From Nematostella vectensis (lineage: Eukaryota; Cnidaria; Anthozoa; Actiniaria; Edwardsiidae): a DNA stretch of 64,000 nucleotides. Under the pieces are notes generated by a model. That model was not told where the DNA came from, made no database searches, and saw only the letters and a list, made by a program, of their open reading frames with translations. The position numbers and the translations under genes are program-made. The stretch lies in contig NC_064046.1 in the NCBI RefSeq assembly GCF_932526225.1, positions 6,001,306 through 6,065,305 on the forward strand, given 5' to 3'. This document shows positions 21,601-33,763 of the stretch, in pieces (position 1 is the stretch's first letter; every line of letters begins with the position of its first letter).

Positions 21601-24600
21601 CCCATCTTACTCTAAATATGTGAGTTAAAGGTACACTTCTAACGCCCGATTACTGAGCAACTTGGCAAGCGTCTAGTATAAATATTGTTCTGTCACACCA
21701 TGCCACGGATAATCAATAGCTTTTTGTAGCCAAAGGACGAAATTATTCCACGCCTAACTTTGACCCTTGATTATTAATCAACGAGGCTGTGTGACGTCAA
21801 ATGTAGACACGGTTTGTCAGTTCAGTACATGATGAAAGATATAAAGCAGATCCCGGGAGGTTACACTCTTTTGGTGTGTATAAATAATTCGCATGTTTAA
21901 AAGTGGTCGATTTCGCACTTCGGACCAGGCAAAAGCACTCAAAATTAAGCACGTATAAAATATGATTATCTTAAGAGGAAAGTACAATCATTAAGCTTTA
22001 AATTTATATATTTTTTGTTGGCATTTGCTTTAATCCGACGCGAGCACGAGCAATTTTGCCGGGACTATCGTGGTAATTACCACTTGGGTCTACAGTATCC
22101 TTAATGAAAAGGTTTTCTTACAATATTATCTTGTTTATTTTGTAGAGACCGGCCTGAGCATGATGGCTCTGTAAAAGACTCAATTGACTTTGTCCTGCTG
22201 AACTTCTCTGAGATGAACAAGCTCTGGGTGCGCATTCAGCACCAGGGGCACTCTAGGGAGCGTCAGAAGAGGGAGCGTGAACGACAGGAGCTCAGGATTC
22301 TTGTGGGCACAAACCTTGTTCGTCTGAGCCAGCTGGAGGGAGTCACGTCAGATGTTTATAAAAAGGTGTGAACAGCCACATTGAAGTTGGATATTTTTCA
22401 ATACACAGGTCTCAAGATTGGTGTGTTTTTTTTGTTTTGAACTCACATTTGCACAGTTTGAGTGGTTCTGTAATTGAACAACATGACAGGAGAGTTCATT
22501 GTTGTTGTTCTCAGAAGAAGACTAATAATACAGGCCCGTACCCAGGATTTTTCTTGGAGGGGTGCAAAATCCGAAAAAGTGGACCTAATTTTTGCAGGAG
22601 GGGAGGGGGAGGGAGGGAGTTCTCTGATAAAAATCTAACCACCTCCAAAGGAACAAAAAGGTATTTTTTATGCTTTGCAGTATCTCCAATTATTGTTGGA
22701 TTTGGCTACATATCAGAGTGATCTAACTTATGGTTTTTAGTCTTGACTACAAATAGCTCGTCTAATGAGAACCAAAAGTGGACTTTCTGCCTTTGTGTGT
22801 GTGTGTGTGTGTGGGGGGGGGGGGGGTGTTTGCACCCACTGCACCCCCCTGGGTATGGGCCTGTAATATGCTGTAGCAAGAATACATATAAAAGCGTTTG
22901 ACAAATGTTTTGATTTTTACTGATGTAAAAATTTTATGTTATTCATGTCTTGGAGTTCCATTGGTCCCTCAATGGAGTGTCTGATTGTCTGTTTCACTGC
23001 AGCTTGTCCTACCAGGCATTCTGGAACAGACCATCAACTGCAAAGACCCAATTGCTCAGGAATATCTTATGGAGTGCATCATCCAGGTATTGTTGCAAGA
23101 ACTAAAAAAAAAAGCAAGCTTTTTTAAAAAGAAATATAATAACAATATCGATTGAATCTGTGTTCAATCAGGGTTACAAGCTTACCAAATCTATTTGTTT
23201 ATTTGTTTTTATTTTAAGGGATTGTATTATTGCATTTAACACTGCCTCAAAGTGATGGATTGTTTTCTAGTTGCACCAGGCTTATTGTAATGATATCCTT
23301 ACTGAAAAAGGCTTTATCTCTCACTGTAGGTGTTTCCAGATGAATATCACTTACAGACGATCACCCAGTTCCTGTCAAGCTGTACCGAGCTTCACCCTGC
23401 TGTCAACATCAAGAACATCATCATCAGTCTGATAGACAGACTTGCACTGTTTGCCAACAGAGATGATGGCGGCATTCCCACAGATATCAAACTATTTGAC
23501 CTCATGTCCGAACAGGTCTCTAAGGTCATTCAGGTAATGGTGTATTTTTGGTAACTAGATTAGTTCTATCAAATTCACTATCTGCTTGTGTAGATACAGT
23601 GGTACAGTGGCTTCTGAGTATTGCTATTTCGCAAATTTCTTGGGGGGCGGGGTCGGGGCGATTGCATTTTATAACTTGGCTGCAACAGGTATCCCAGTAA
23701 AAAAGATATTGTAGATGTGAGTTTATTGTATTGTATTGTATTTGTTTTGTCAGATGAGGACAGACATGGCAACAGAAGATAAAGTCTCCCTACAAGTCTC
23801 CCTTGTCAACCTGGCATTAAAATGTTACCCTGACCGAGTGGACTATGTAGATAAAGTGCTGGAGTATACATCAGAACTCTTTAGTAAACTCGAAATAGAA
23901 AGGTAATGATTTATAAACCCTTTTGAGAGCATTTTGCATGGTTTAGCTCTTTCAAACTTTACTAACCTTTTCTTTATGTATTATTCATTTAATAGTATTG
24001 ATTAATGTCATTGATGTATTTCTAGCATTGACAAGAGCAATCCTATATCCAAAGAGTTAACAAGACTACTCAAGAACCCAATCGACTCGTACAACAACGT
24101 GCTAACCCTGTTAGAGCTGAAGTTTTTCATTCCAATGTTCAATTACTTTGACTTTACGACGAGAAAAGAAATGTCGCTGTATGTTGTCAGTAATGCTGTA
24201 GAGAGTGAAGTTGTCATCCCTACCCAAGAACAGGTTAGCAAAAATAGCACTTGAAATCTCCTAGAATGAGTATTTTTTACATTATCATCTTTCCCTGCTT
24301 TGAGCAATTTTGTTGTTGTTTCAGGTTGATACATTGCTTACATTAGTATCCACACTCGTAGCAGATCAGGAGGACCAACCCTCAGAACCGGTAACTAAAT
24401 TACTTACAATCGTATTCTATCATTATTCCTTGCTTACAGTTGTCAATTGCATTCAGCTTCGCTCAGTATTACCAAATAATTGCAAAAATTCCTCACCTAG
24501 ACTGATCCTGAAGACTTTGCAGAGGAACAGCATATGATGGGCAAGTTCCTGACACTGATGAAATCCGACAATGCAGACCAGCAATACCTTGTAAGTAAGG

Positions 24601-27600
24601 CGAAGGGTAATGACTTTTCTCAATACAATAAAAATTTGTTGTGCTGGAGCAAGAAACTATGGAAATCTTTGAAAAACTGTGTAATTGATAGCTCCATAAC
24701 TTTTTTCATCTAGATCCTAAACACAGCAAGAAAACATTTTGGTAGTGGCGGCGAGAAGAGGATAAAGTTCACCCTCCCCCCAATAGTATTCAGTGCATAT
24801 CAACTGGCTTTTCAGTATGGGAATGCAAAAGAGGAGGTGAGACTGGAACATGATCATCTGTATATTGTACTGGCAGTTTCAGTCTGCCCTGAAGAAGTCT
24901 TAGTGAAGACGAAAATTGGGCAGAGTCGAATTCCAGTTTTTGGTGTATTGTATTCATTGTTCTGGTACAAGACCACGACAGCTTGGGCTTTTTGTTTCTA
25001 TTTGTACTCACAGTAGAAATACTAGATATGGGTACATCTCTACGTTCTAAAGCCCGTCTAAAGACGTGTTTTCTATGTGTTCGCAGGATGACAAATGGGA
25101 CAAGAAATGCCAAAAGATATTCCAGTTTTGTCATCAGACCATCACAGCCCTAGCCAAGGCAGAGTACGCTGAACTCTCGTTGAGACTCTTTCTCCAGGGA
25201 GCCATGGCGGCCGGTAAGGTGGGCTTCTCTACCTCCGAGACAGTCGCCTACGAGTTCATGAGCCAGGTGAGTCACTACTTAGCCAATATACTCAATACCT
25301 TTCAGGTCAGGGAGTACCAATGCTCTTACTCCAAGGCTTCACACGAACAGACTAAGCGATTTCTGTACTTCCAAATTTATAAATTGATATATGTAATGCG
25401 TAACTTGTTAGTAGTATGTGTTTCTGACTGATGCCTGAGTTTATAGTAAATGAACTGCCAAAGGTTTCTAATAAACATATCTATCCGTCTGTCTGTCGGT
25501 CGGTCGGTCGGTCTATAATTATATGCATGCTTTGTTACAACCACACACTTCCACATGCGCACGTTTTGTTACAATGAGCGGTTTCATATTCACAAAAATT
25601 CCGAGCAAGTTTTCGTAGTTGACTGCTTCCTCAGGATTTCCTATTGTAAGACCTAGAAGAGACCAAACGAAGGGTCGCTATAGGAATCGAATATTGAAGG
25701 TTAAAGTTAATAGAAACCTTATAGTATTTTTGTTTCGTCGAGCCTGAACGAGTAAAGGCAAAGTTGCAAAACGACGCTATTGAACCACTTCTTACTGAGT
25801 TCATAATCCTCTTTTCTTAGAACACAACTTACATGAATGGCCATCTCAATGACTTTGGAACTCCACTTTGCAGGCATTTTCGATATATGAAGACGAGATA
25901 AGTGACTCCAAATCTCAGCTAGCTGCCATCACTCTTATCATTTGTACATTCGAACAAATGAGCTGCTTCGGCGAGGAAAACCACGAGCCTCTGAGGACAC
26001 AGTGTGCACTTGCCGCCTCTAAGCTTCTCAAGAAACCCGACCAGTGCCGCGCGGTCGCTGTCTGCTCACATCTCTTCTGGTCGGGAAAGAGCAAAGATAT
26101 CGAGGGTGGAGAGGTAAGGAACGCTGTTTTACTACCCTGCGTGCAGCCGGAAAATGGAACTATTTCCGGCTGCACGCAGGCTATGTTTTACGGGCAAGAA
26201 AATAGCTCCCTTTGATGCCTGTACGACTGGATTTTCCAGCAGGAACTTTCTTTGACCATCCAAAATCCCGATCTCCAGTCAAACGACACAAAAAGTTAAA
26301 TTAGCAGAAACCTTGAAGCCAGATTGTGTTATTCTTAGTACCACGCTGATTGCGTTATTTCCATGATATTATTATGCATTACGCGATCTCAAATTTCACT
26401 ATGTATTACGTTATTTTCAGTGTCACGATGGCAAACGCGTCATGGAGTGCTTGAAAAAGGCCGTTCGTATCGCTAATCAGTGCATGGACGCCACTGTACA
26501 AGTACAACTTTTCGTCGAGATTCTGAACTGTTATCTGTATTACTACGAGCGCAACACCGACACGGTATGTACGCACGCAGATGCACCACGCATGAAGGTA
26601 CAAACAACACACGGGCGTACAAACACGGTATGTACACACGCAACGCAACGTGCACGCACGCACGCAGAATACAAGCGTCCACATAAGCACACACCGTTGC
26701 ACCTGCAACCAAACGAAACGCGCACGGAGATAAACGCAAACAGCATAAAGTATACATACTCGGGAGCACGCTCGCTATTGATAAGGCTTTAATCATCAGA
26801 TACTTGCTGCCATTGAGTCGTATTGCGTGAATCGTATTTCGTGAATCTGCAAGATGGCTGAGAGAAGAAAAAGTTTATCGCTTGGGAATTTTAATTATAT
26901 CCAGATTACCCTGCACGAAATTTAGTTTTATCCCAAGTCCACAGACTTGCTATTAATATGTCAGGACCGTAGCAGAGGGGTGGGGCTTAGGGCACTGGGG
27001 GCACGTGCCCTCCCCCTCCCCCTCCCCCCCACCCCACCCCAATATTTTCAAAGATTATGGTGATGCCAGTAGGGGCCTGGCTGTGCCCTACCAATTTCTA
27101 AATGCTTCTGTATCGTCCCCCCCTCCCCCCATATATTGAGGCCTGCTACAGCTCTGTATACAGCTATTTCAATAAACGTTGTCCAAGAGCTCTCTGCTCG
27201 CCCATACCGCGAGGTGGTATGGGTAATATATGTTGTAACAGGTTTTCAGTAAATATGCCGCAGTCTTATAGTGAAGACCTTCGCTGGCGAGCATTATCTA
27301 TCGAAGACACTGCGGTATTTCTTTCTATATGCCGCGTACAATTGTAAAAGGTATCTGCAAAAATAGGGACAACAACGGCAACGCGAAAGACGACGGCAGA
27401 AAACAATTGAGAATTCAAAGAGCCAGACGTGAAATATACTCTGAAATGGATTCTGTCTGATACATTTCAGTTGTTTTTCTTCAAACGACAACGTGAAAAC
27501 TCCAAGTTTCATGGTGTAGCGAGGACGGGAACGTGTGCACTGATAACTAGACTATCATTGTTCGCTATGCTAGAAATAAGATTCTAGGTTTTACTATAGT

Positions 27601-28086
27601 TTTGGGGGGGATACATAAACAAGTTTAAAATTGAAAGTATGAAAGCTATTTGGGTTCTTCCTGTTGTCGGTCGCCGTCGTCGTTGCTATTTCGTTCAGGC
27701 ACTTTGCCAACAGTTTTTCTTTAAGTGTAACTACAACATTTATTACCCATACTACCTCGCGGTATGGGCGCGTGCGACAGAGCGCTCTTTGAAAACGTTT
27801 ATTGAAATAGCTGTATTATTGACCCTCTATCAAAATGCTATAACAAGATTAGACCGTAGGTCAAGGTAGGTTAAGAAATGAGCTTGAAATATCTGTTATT
27901 CCTCAGGTTACGGCGACTATACTGAACCAATTATTAGACAAAATCCGCGAGGACTTACCTGGCCTTGAGTCGAACGAAGAGACAGAGCAGATCAGCAAGC
28001 ACTTCAAGAATACGATATCCCACATGGAAGCGAAGAAACAGAGCAAAGAGGAAGACGCTCCCAGCTACGAGGGGATTAACATATAG
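18634..28086 (+). CDS. VPS35: Vacuolar protein sorting-associated protein 35, retromer core
   Basis: Seventeen coding exons keep frame throughout: 18634..18636, 18722..18820, 18898..18994, 19830..19953, 20036..20218, 22146..22365, 23003..23086, 23330..23533, 23754..23902, 24026..24233, 24325..24390, 24501..24590, 24714..24836, 25087..25266, 25874..26113, 26421..26564 and 27907..28086. The product has 797 residues; human VPS35 has 796. VPS35 is the alpha-solenoid scaffold of retromer, binding VPS26 at its N-terminus and VPS29 at its C-terminus to return cargo from endosomes. The VPS26-binding PRLYL motif is at 106-110. The segment [13 protein letters not shown], which includes the position I take to be human Asp620 (Parkinson disease), is conserved. 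The first coding exon holds only the ATG. A poly(A) signal is at 28432-28437. The introns contain several MITE-type elements. Confidence 0.97.
22531..22863. mobile_element. Non-autonomous element with CAGGCCCGTACCCAGG ends
   Basis: The left end CAGGCCCGTACCCAGG is mirrored by CCTGGGTATGGGCCTG on the right with one mismatch. The 333-bp element is flanked by TAATA on both sides, a possible 5-bp target duplication. It lies in VPS35 intron 6. A lone left end (CAGGCCCGTACCCAG) occurs at 42105-42119. A (GT)n/G-tract precedes the right end. Confidence 0.7.
26136..26180. repeat. Perfect 18-bp hairpin next to a splice donor
   Basis: CCTGCGTGCAGCCGGAAA at 26136-26153 pairs exactly with 26163-26180 across a 9-nt loop. 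It begins 22 nt inside VPS35 intron 15, close to the donor. A weaker look-alike (TGCGTGCATC / GGATGCACGCA) is at about 28962-28997. Confidence 0.85.
26566..26720. repeat. ACGCAC/ACACACG-rich low-complexity stretch
   Basis: Imperfect ACGCACGC and ACACACG repeats with two copies of CACGGTATGTAC begin right at the donor of VPS35 exon 16. They create long open frames on both strands that are not genes. Confidence 0.7.
26962..27155. repeat. Dispersed repeat, copy 2 of 2 in this window
   Basis: This stretch has the same block order as 359-525, with expanded C-tracts. It lies directly left of the element at 27159 in VPS35 intron 16, so one may have inserted next to the other. Confidence 0.65.
27159..27815. 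mobile_element. 657-bp palindromic element with a transposase N-terminal remnant
   Basis: TACAGCTATTTCAATAAACG at the left end is mirrored at the right end. The inverted repeats continue inward for about 85 bp (ACCGCGAGGTxGTATGGG motif) and more weakly further. From 27255 an ATG opens the frame [20 protein letters not shown] and stops after 30 codons. YSxDLRWR is the start I associate with a Tc1/mariner-IS630-type transposase, whose helix-turn-helix region seems to be lost by deletion between WRA and LSIE. It is therefore a non-autonomous derivative. It lies in VPS35 intron 16. Confidence 0.7.
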
Positions 28087-29130
28087 CACTAACTCCACCG
28101 GAAACTACGGCTACCTTGCAATCGGCAATCTACGGCAATTGAAGGATAATGGCAACCGAAGAACCCGGACCTTATGGAAGCTAGAGGGCGTGTATTCATA
28201 GCTGCTTTAAAACTGTAGGACCCATGTCAACCTTCGGACCTTGCATCTGTGCGGAATACGGTATTCCACGACAACCATATTAACCTTGGCTCCACGTTAA
28301 CCATCAAAGTTACAGCTCAGGAATGGAAGAAAACAATATTGCATCCACCCTATAGCCTTGCTCTGAAGATGTTTCATGGCGACCAAAGAAGGTCTAACAA
28401 CGGTTTGGTAGCAAGCCGTGGCAACGTTAAAAATAAAAGAAAAACTCTCTCTTGCTTCCTTGCAATCTTATTTTTTTTCTTTCTCATACCGGTCGTCGTA
28501 TTTCATTATAGAGCATAGAATATTGAAGTCGTATAGTATTGCAGGGTAATGATAAATACCTGAATGTTGTCCTAGTTTTGAAAGCCAGTATTGAATGTAT
28601 TCAGGTATTTCTTGGATTTATCGGGACTCCTAAAAATTGTGAATATTTCTATAATAGAATAAATAGGCTTACAAAGAAAATGTGTTTGATTATTGGGCAA
28701 ACAGAAGCAGAAGGTATAAGCCTAACACCGGTGTTCTACAGACGGTTCCAAATACGTCACGATAGAGATAACGTCAAATAGTCTTTGCGCGGAGAAATTG
28801 GTACAGAACCATACAGAGACCGGAAACCAATAAACTTCCAAAACAGTATCGATTTCTCTTGTTTTCGGCCAACCAAGAAACCGCAAGGACCCCCAAATTA
28901 CCCGATTATCTTCTCTCTTTCCAAAGTGCTATTTTCACAATACCACGAATGCCGAGCCTGCGTGCATCAAAAATTTGAAACCGGATGCACGCATACGACT
29001 GACATACATCGTGAGTTGTAAAAAATTGTGTTTGCGATACAATATCTAGCTTTACTTTTACATTACATCTTCTGTGCGTACCTGATTTAAAGATGTTCAG
29101 ATGTCATCAGAGTTTAGAAAATACCAAGTC

Positions 29131-29461
29131 TATACAGGCACGTTGCTATGGGTGGGCGCAGCGGACCAATTCTACACAGGCACGTTGCTAGGGATGGGAG
29201 CAGGGGACCAATTGTATACAGGCACGTTGCTAGGGGTGGGCGCAGGGGACCAATTCCATACAGGCACGTTGCTAGGGATGGACTCAGGGGACCAATTCTA
29301 CACAGGCGCGTAGCTAGGGGTGGACGCAGGGGACCAAGTCTACACAGGCACGTTGCTAGGGGTAGGCGCATGAAGCAAAGCCTACACAGGCACGTTACTA
29401 GGGATGGACGCAGGGGACCATTTCTACAAGGCGCGTCGCTAGGGATGGGCGCAGGGGACTT
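29131..29461. repeat. 42-bp minisatellite, about eight units
   Basis: The unit TACACAGGCACGTTGCTAGG plus GxTGGGCGCAGGGGACCAATTC recurs every 42 bp with 5 to 15 percent divergence. Because 42 is a multiple of three, both strands show open 14-residue repeats that are artefacts. Confidence 0.9.
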
Positions 29462-29790
29462 GATATTAATGAACATCCATATATGTCCATAGTACTCGAC
29501 TTTTCCTTCTTATAATTTGGCACAATACTTAGAAAAAGATACATTTTCCAATTTCCTTTTTCTTTTTTTTTTCTTCTTTCGAGTTTGCCCTTCACCCACC
29601 CAACCATTCCGAATAATAGTATCCTGAGTAATGTAAAAAAAATACTAATAGTGTCATTGTTCTGTGTATTCTCTAGGGGAATTGGGAGGAGATCATTTTA
29701 TAATAATAGGAAAAGTTGTATCCATATATTTTTATGCACTTAGAGTTGTGATGTTGTATTAGTGTTGTCTTAGTGAGGTGGGATACCTGG

Positions 29791-30276
29791 AGCCAGGGGC
29801 TCATAAGTGGGGGCAATCATCTGTATTATATAAGTGTCACGGCGTTTCCTAGGATCAGGCGATTTTTAGACGCGCGCGCACGAACGGGCCAATCAGCTAC
29901 GTTGACGTTGGTTGCGCGCGAGAGTGACGTGAGGCTGCATGCAAATTTCAGTTAGAAAAAATACTTTTTTATCCATCATCCGTCGGTTTTGTTTGTTCAA
30001 TTAAAGAATTGCAAGCCAGAATTTAAATTGGAAGGCAAAGTTGGATTTATATTGAAGAAGAGAGCAACGAAAGTCAAAGAAGTACCGAAGAAAAAAAAAA
30101 GCTTTTTGTCTGACACTGCGTGTGCAGTTGAGTTCAGCCAAAACGTCAGCACAAAGGAAGCATCTGACTGTCTAATCCGCGCGTCTAAAAATAGCCTGAT
30201 CCTAGGAAACGCCGTGACACCTATATACTACCAGAATATGGGGAAGTTGAATGCCCCTACTTATGAGCCCCTGCTG
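29791..30276. mobile_element. Element with inverted arms of about 85 bp
   Basis: The left arm (29791-29877) has AGGGGCTCATAAGTGGGGGC, then GTGTCACGGCGTTTCCTAGG, then TTTTTAGACGCG. The right arm (30178-30276) has the same blocks in reverse complement. The interior is about 300 bp. The part around 29989-30230 is open in one frame but shows no domain. Confidence 0.75.
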
Positions 30277-30407
30277 CAGCATAATTATTGTATGTCCCCC
30301 ACTGAACTTTGGTCTTTGTTGGGGTTGGGGGAGGGGGTTGAGTGGAAGAAAAATGCTGGCTCCGCTTTTAGGCAGTGCCTAAATCTATATATTAGCGAAG
30401 CCAGCGC

Positions 30408-30673
30408 GGAGCTCCATAGGTATAGAAATTGGTCATAAACTAGGCGACTCAAAATTTGTGGTCAATGACGTCATGTCACACGCTGTCAGCTGGCTGTACC
30501 ACTCACGTGACCAGCTCATGCAACCAGGCCAGCTAATTGCGGAGCTCCATAGGTATAGAAATTGGTCATAAACTAGGCGACTCAAAATTTGTGGTCAATG
30601 ACGTCATGTCACACGCTGTCAGCTGGCTGTACCACTCACGTGACCAGCTCATGCAACCAGGCCAGCTAATTGA
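30408..30673. repeat. 133-bp tandem duplication
   Basis: GGAGCTCCATAGGTATAGAA starts at 30408 and again at 30541, and the two 133-bp copies are identical apart from the last base. The duplication is recent. Just left of it, GCTCCGCTTTTAGGCAGTGCC at about 30360 recurs at about 35762. Confidence 0.95.
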
Positions 30674-30994
30674 TTGATCACTCTAAACCAATGACAGACT
30701 GGCTCCGACAGGAGGTGGAGGGGGGCTTGGAAAGCCGGGGGGGGGGGGGGGACTGAGCCTATTCTGACTTTCGACATCAAACGATCAACGGAACACAAGC
30801 TGGCAGGGAAGAATTGACAAAAAAAGTGTTTAATAGAGAAAATGCAACTAATTATCCAGTCAAATGGCCGTATGAAAATAAGAATTTGAAGGATACATCT
30901 GTCTACTGCTTTGTTCTTACAAGCTTTGAATATCGGCTCGATTTCTTCACCTGGTGCTGTGGTTGAAAACTTTATGGTTTAAACACGAACGCGC

Positions 30995-31002
30995 TATAAA
31001 AG
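30995..31002 (+). promoter_or_regulatory. Orphan TATA box, plus strand
   Basis: CGCGCTATAAAAGGG is a strong TATA match. About 45 bp downstream, CAACATGGCGCCT opens a 16-codon frame ending in TAA, followed by AATAAA at about 31089. No conserved product is recognised. It could drive a short non-coding or small-peptide transcript. Confidence 0.4.
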
Positions 31003-33632
31003 GGATCGCTCTGCCCCCTTTTTTGCATACTAATCAGTATCCAACATGGCGCCTGGTAGCGTTATCAAAGGGGAGAAAGACAGCTCGAATAAAGCATAAT
31101 TAAAACAACTTTTCATTTGTCAATAAAGCTCTAACTTTATAATTAATGTGGTTTCTGTTGCATGTATAGTATTTTTTGTCTTCGACATGCTGTAATAATA
31201 CGGCATTTTCCGTCTTTTTTGTTGTGAATGGAGGCTGCTAATCATCTAAATATAGCGCTAAGAACAATCAGTAAAGTAATCACGTAACAAACTCAACCCT
31301 TCAGCCCTTTTAAATAGCTATTGATAAAATCCCAGGAAGCCAGTCCGACTAATTTATCTATTCGCTAAGTTTATTATATTTAAAAAAACGAAAGGGAAGT
31401 GTCCGTTTTGTAGTCTTTGTTTTGACCCGCAAAGCATTGCATTTTGTAGACAGGGCCACTCTGCTAGCGTGCAGATGCAATGTGTTTGCGGTGACTCCAT
31501 GAAGTGGTAAACTCACCATCTATGTCATCTGGAAGTGTGGTGAAAAATTAGGTAAGATGTTTGTGTATCTTTCCTCATAATTTTGAAATGTCATGTAAGC
31601 TTATATAAATAAAGACTAGAATATAATTATTATGTTGTCTATACTGTTCAGAATGATGCTTCATGGCCTTGAATAAACTGATCACAGAGACAGTATGCTA
31701 GTGTTTGTGATGCAGCCCTGATATATATATGAAGATATTTGGCATAGACAAAAAGGATTGATATACAGCTTCAAATTAAAATGCCCCTCTTTGAATCATT
31801 GCCCACACCTCACCTCAACAATGTTCTAGTGTCCTGTGTAGGATTTAGGGTGGAGCATTCAGCTCGTATCCACTTGAACAAACAATACTACATTTGTTTT
31901 ACTACACTTGTTATGTTTTATACAGTAGCTTGCATATACATGTCTTTAGCATGGTGTGTGTACATTATCTTTATTATTAGACATATATATTTTTTGCTTT
32001 TTGCATGATATGTCAGGGCTCACCCCCTTGACAATTCATGGCTATGTGCTCCAGAAATCTAAATCTGAAATAGACAGCAAGCCATGTTAGGACCTACTAT
32101 CAAATAAAAGCCCCTCTCCATATACCCAGGTTCCTAAAATGTGTATCTTATCTTTATAAAATACTTTTCATCATGATGCATTACAACACATCTCGATTTA
32201 TGTACATATTGAATATACTAAATTGGTGTGTTATTTCTGTAGTTCATGACACATCTTACCTATACAAATATTTTGCGTAACTATTCAATAACAAAGGCAA
32301 TTTTCCTAACCATGCAGTTTATTTTTCCATCATTGTGAAAACATTTACAAAAGATGAAACAATAAACAATCTATACAAGGGTTTTCTGATTCCTATATTT
32401 TGAGAAAAGGGAACAGGGCCCCATACCCCTAACTTTCCTGCTTGGAATTGGGAGTTCCATCTAATATTAGGAAAATGCAGATAATAAAATCAAGATAATT
32501 TGATGCATCCTTGAAAATACAAACTAACATCCCCATTGCTCTCATAGTCTGGATTAGCCTCCACTTCACATTTTACTTCCTCCTTGAGACTGAGACTGCC
32601 TCAACTACAATACCAATTGACCAGGACATATTTTGTCTTGTGATGCACTGTCATCAGTGTTGGTTCATATATGATAACAATGTTAGGATGACTATAGGCA
32701 TGCTGCCTAATTAATTCAAACAACAAGTAGTTTTTATTAATGGTTTTCATTCTTTTATTTCATTGTATTACAGTATATTTGGGGAAAATCTTCAGGTACA
32801 GTGGTTACCTTTACTCACATTCTTTTCTATTGTGTTTCTATTGTTAACTGCATAGATTAGTCTGTGCGTGTAAATCCAGGTATCTACAATAAACAAATGT
32901 GTACTGGTAGTGGAGAGCTGGTAGTAGGAGAAGTGGTTTGAGGAGATGCAAGCTCGGAACTCGGGCTTCAAACTTTGTGCACTTGGAAGATCTGTGATTG
33001 AAATGTAAATAGGTCAAAAGTAAAGTGAAAAAAAAAGGAAGAAAAGCAATTATTATATTTGCTTTATTTACAACATATGATCTAAGTACAACAATCAATG
33101 TTTTTACAGGCATTGCCTAACAAAACTCGAATGCCATTTTTTCCACTGAGAAGCGGAATGGTTATTATGAATACCATACGAGAAAATCGATGCAACTTGG
33201 TCAAAGATTGAGTAAAGCACTTCATAAGCGGATACGTCTTTGACAAATGTACATATTCCCGTGCCAAAAAGCAAAAAAACTTCTGCTTGGACTTAGAAGC
33301 GAAATACGAGCGACACAAATGAAGTTGTGCGCTCGTTTGTTTACAATCACGTCGTCATCTAAAACCCGTAAGAGATTGAAATAAGAAAGAGAGAAGGACC
33401 TACCCGTTTCTCTTTTTTCGACAATTTTGTGAATTTACTGACGAAAGAAAGCCACCAACATGACTAAGTCCGAACGGGGAAACTTTAGCACTCACGTAAA
33501 AGGGGGAGAAAATTATTTCTATTTACGATTGAGATATGTATTTTCAGCTGAAAAACATTGTACTTTTTATGCTACAGATACCGTTGCATTTTAATACGTT
33601 TCTGATAACAAAAAGACCAAATTTTTACTTAC

Positions 33633-33763
33633 TTGCAATGTAGCTCGACTCTTTTTCTGGTTTGTCGGGAGCTCCGTGAGACACGTCCGCACGCTTGGAA
33701 GTCTCGACTCAACTGATTTGATTGACAGATTTTTCGGAGGAAACCAGGGTTCCTCCTTTTATA
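33633..33763 (-). promoter_or_regulatory. Orphan TATA promoter and likely non-coding first exon, minus strand
   Basis: CGCGCTATAAAAGGAGGA reads on the minus strand (TATAAAA at 33763-33757). About 100 bp downstream is a consensus splice donor, TTGCAA followed by GTAAGT at 33632. No ATG lies in this putative exon. GGAGGAACC..GGTTTCCTCC just after the TATA box is a near-palindrome at the expected start of the transcript. The downstream exon was not found. Confidence 0.4.

Noticed and set aside
26442-26796. Several overlapping Cys/His-rich ORFs on both strands
   Set aside because: They come from ACGCAC repeats and from reading VPS35 exon 16 into the following intron.
29101-29492. Open frames on both strands with 14-residue repeats
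   Set aside because: They are created by the 42-bp minisatellite, with no start context or flanking exons.
29989-30438. 149-codon plus-strand ORF, Lys-rich
   Set aside because: It lies across the interior and right arm of an inverted-repeat element and into the 133-bp duplication. No domain is visible.
33457-33500. ATGACTAAGTCCGAACGGGG followed by GTAAAA as a first coding exon, plus strand
   Set aside because: The donor is weak, no second exon keeps frame, and the strand conflicts with the stronger minus-strand promoter at 33763.
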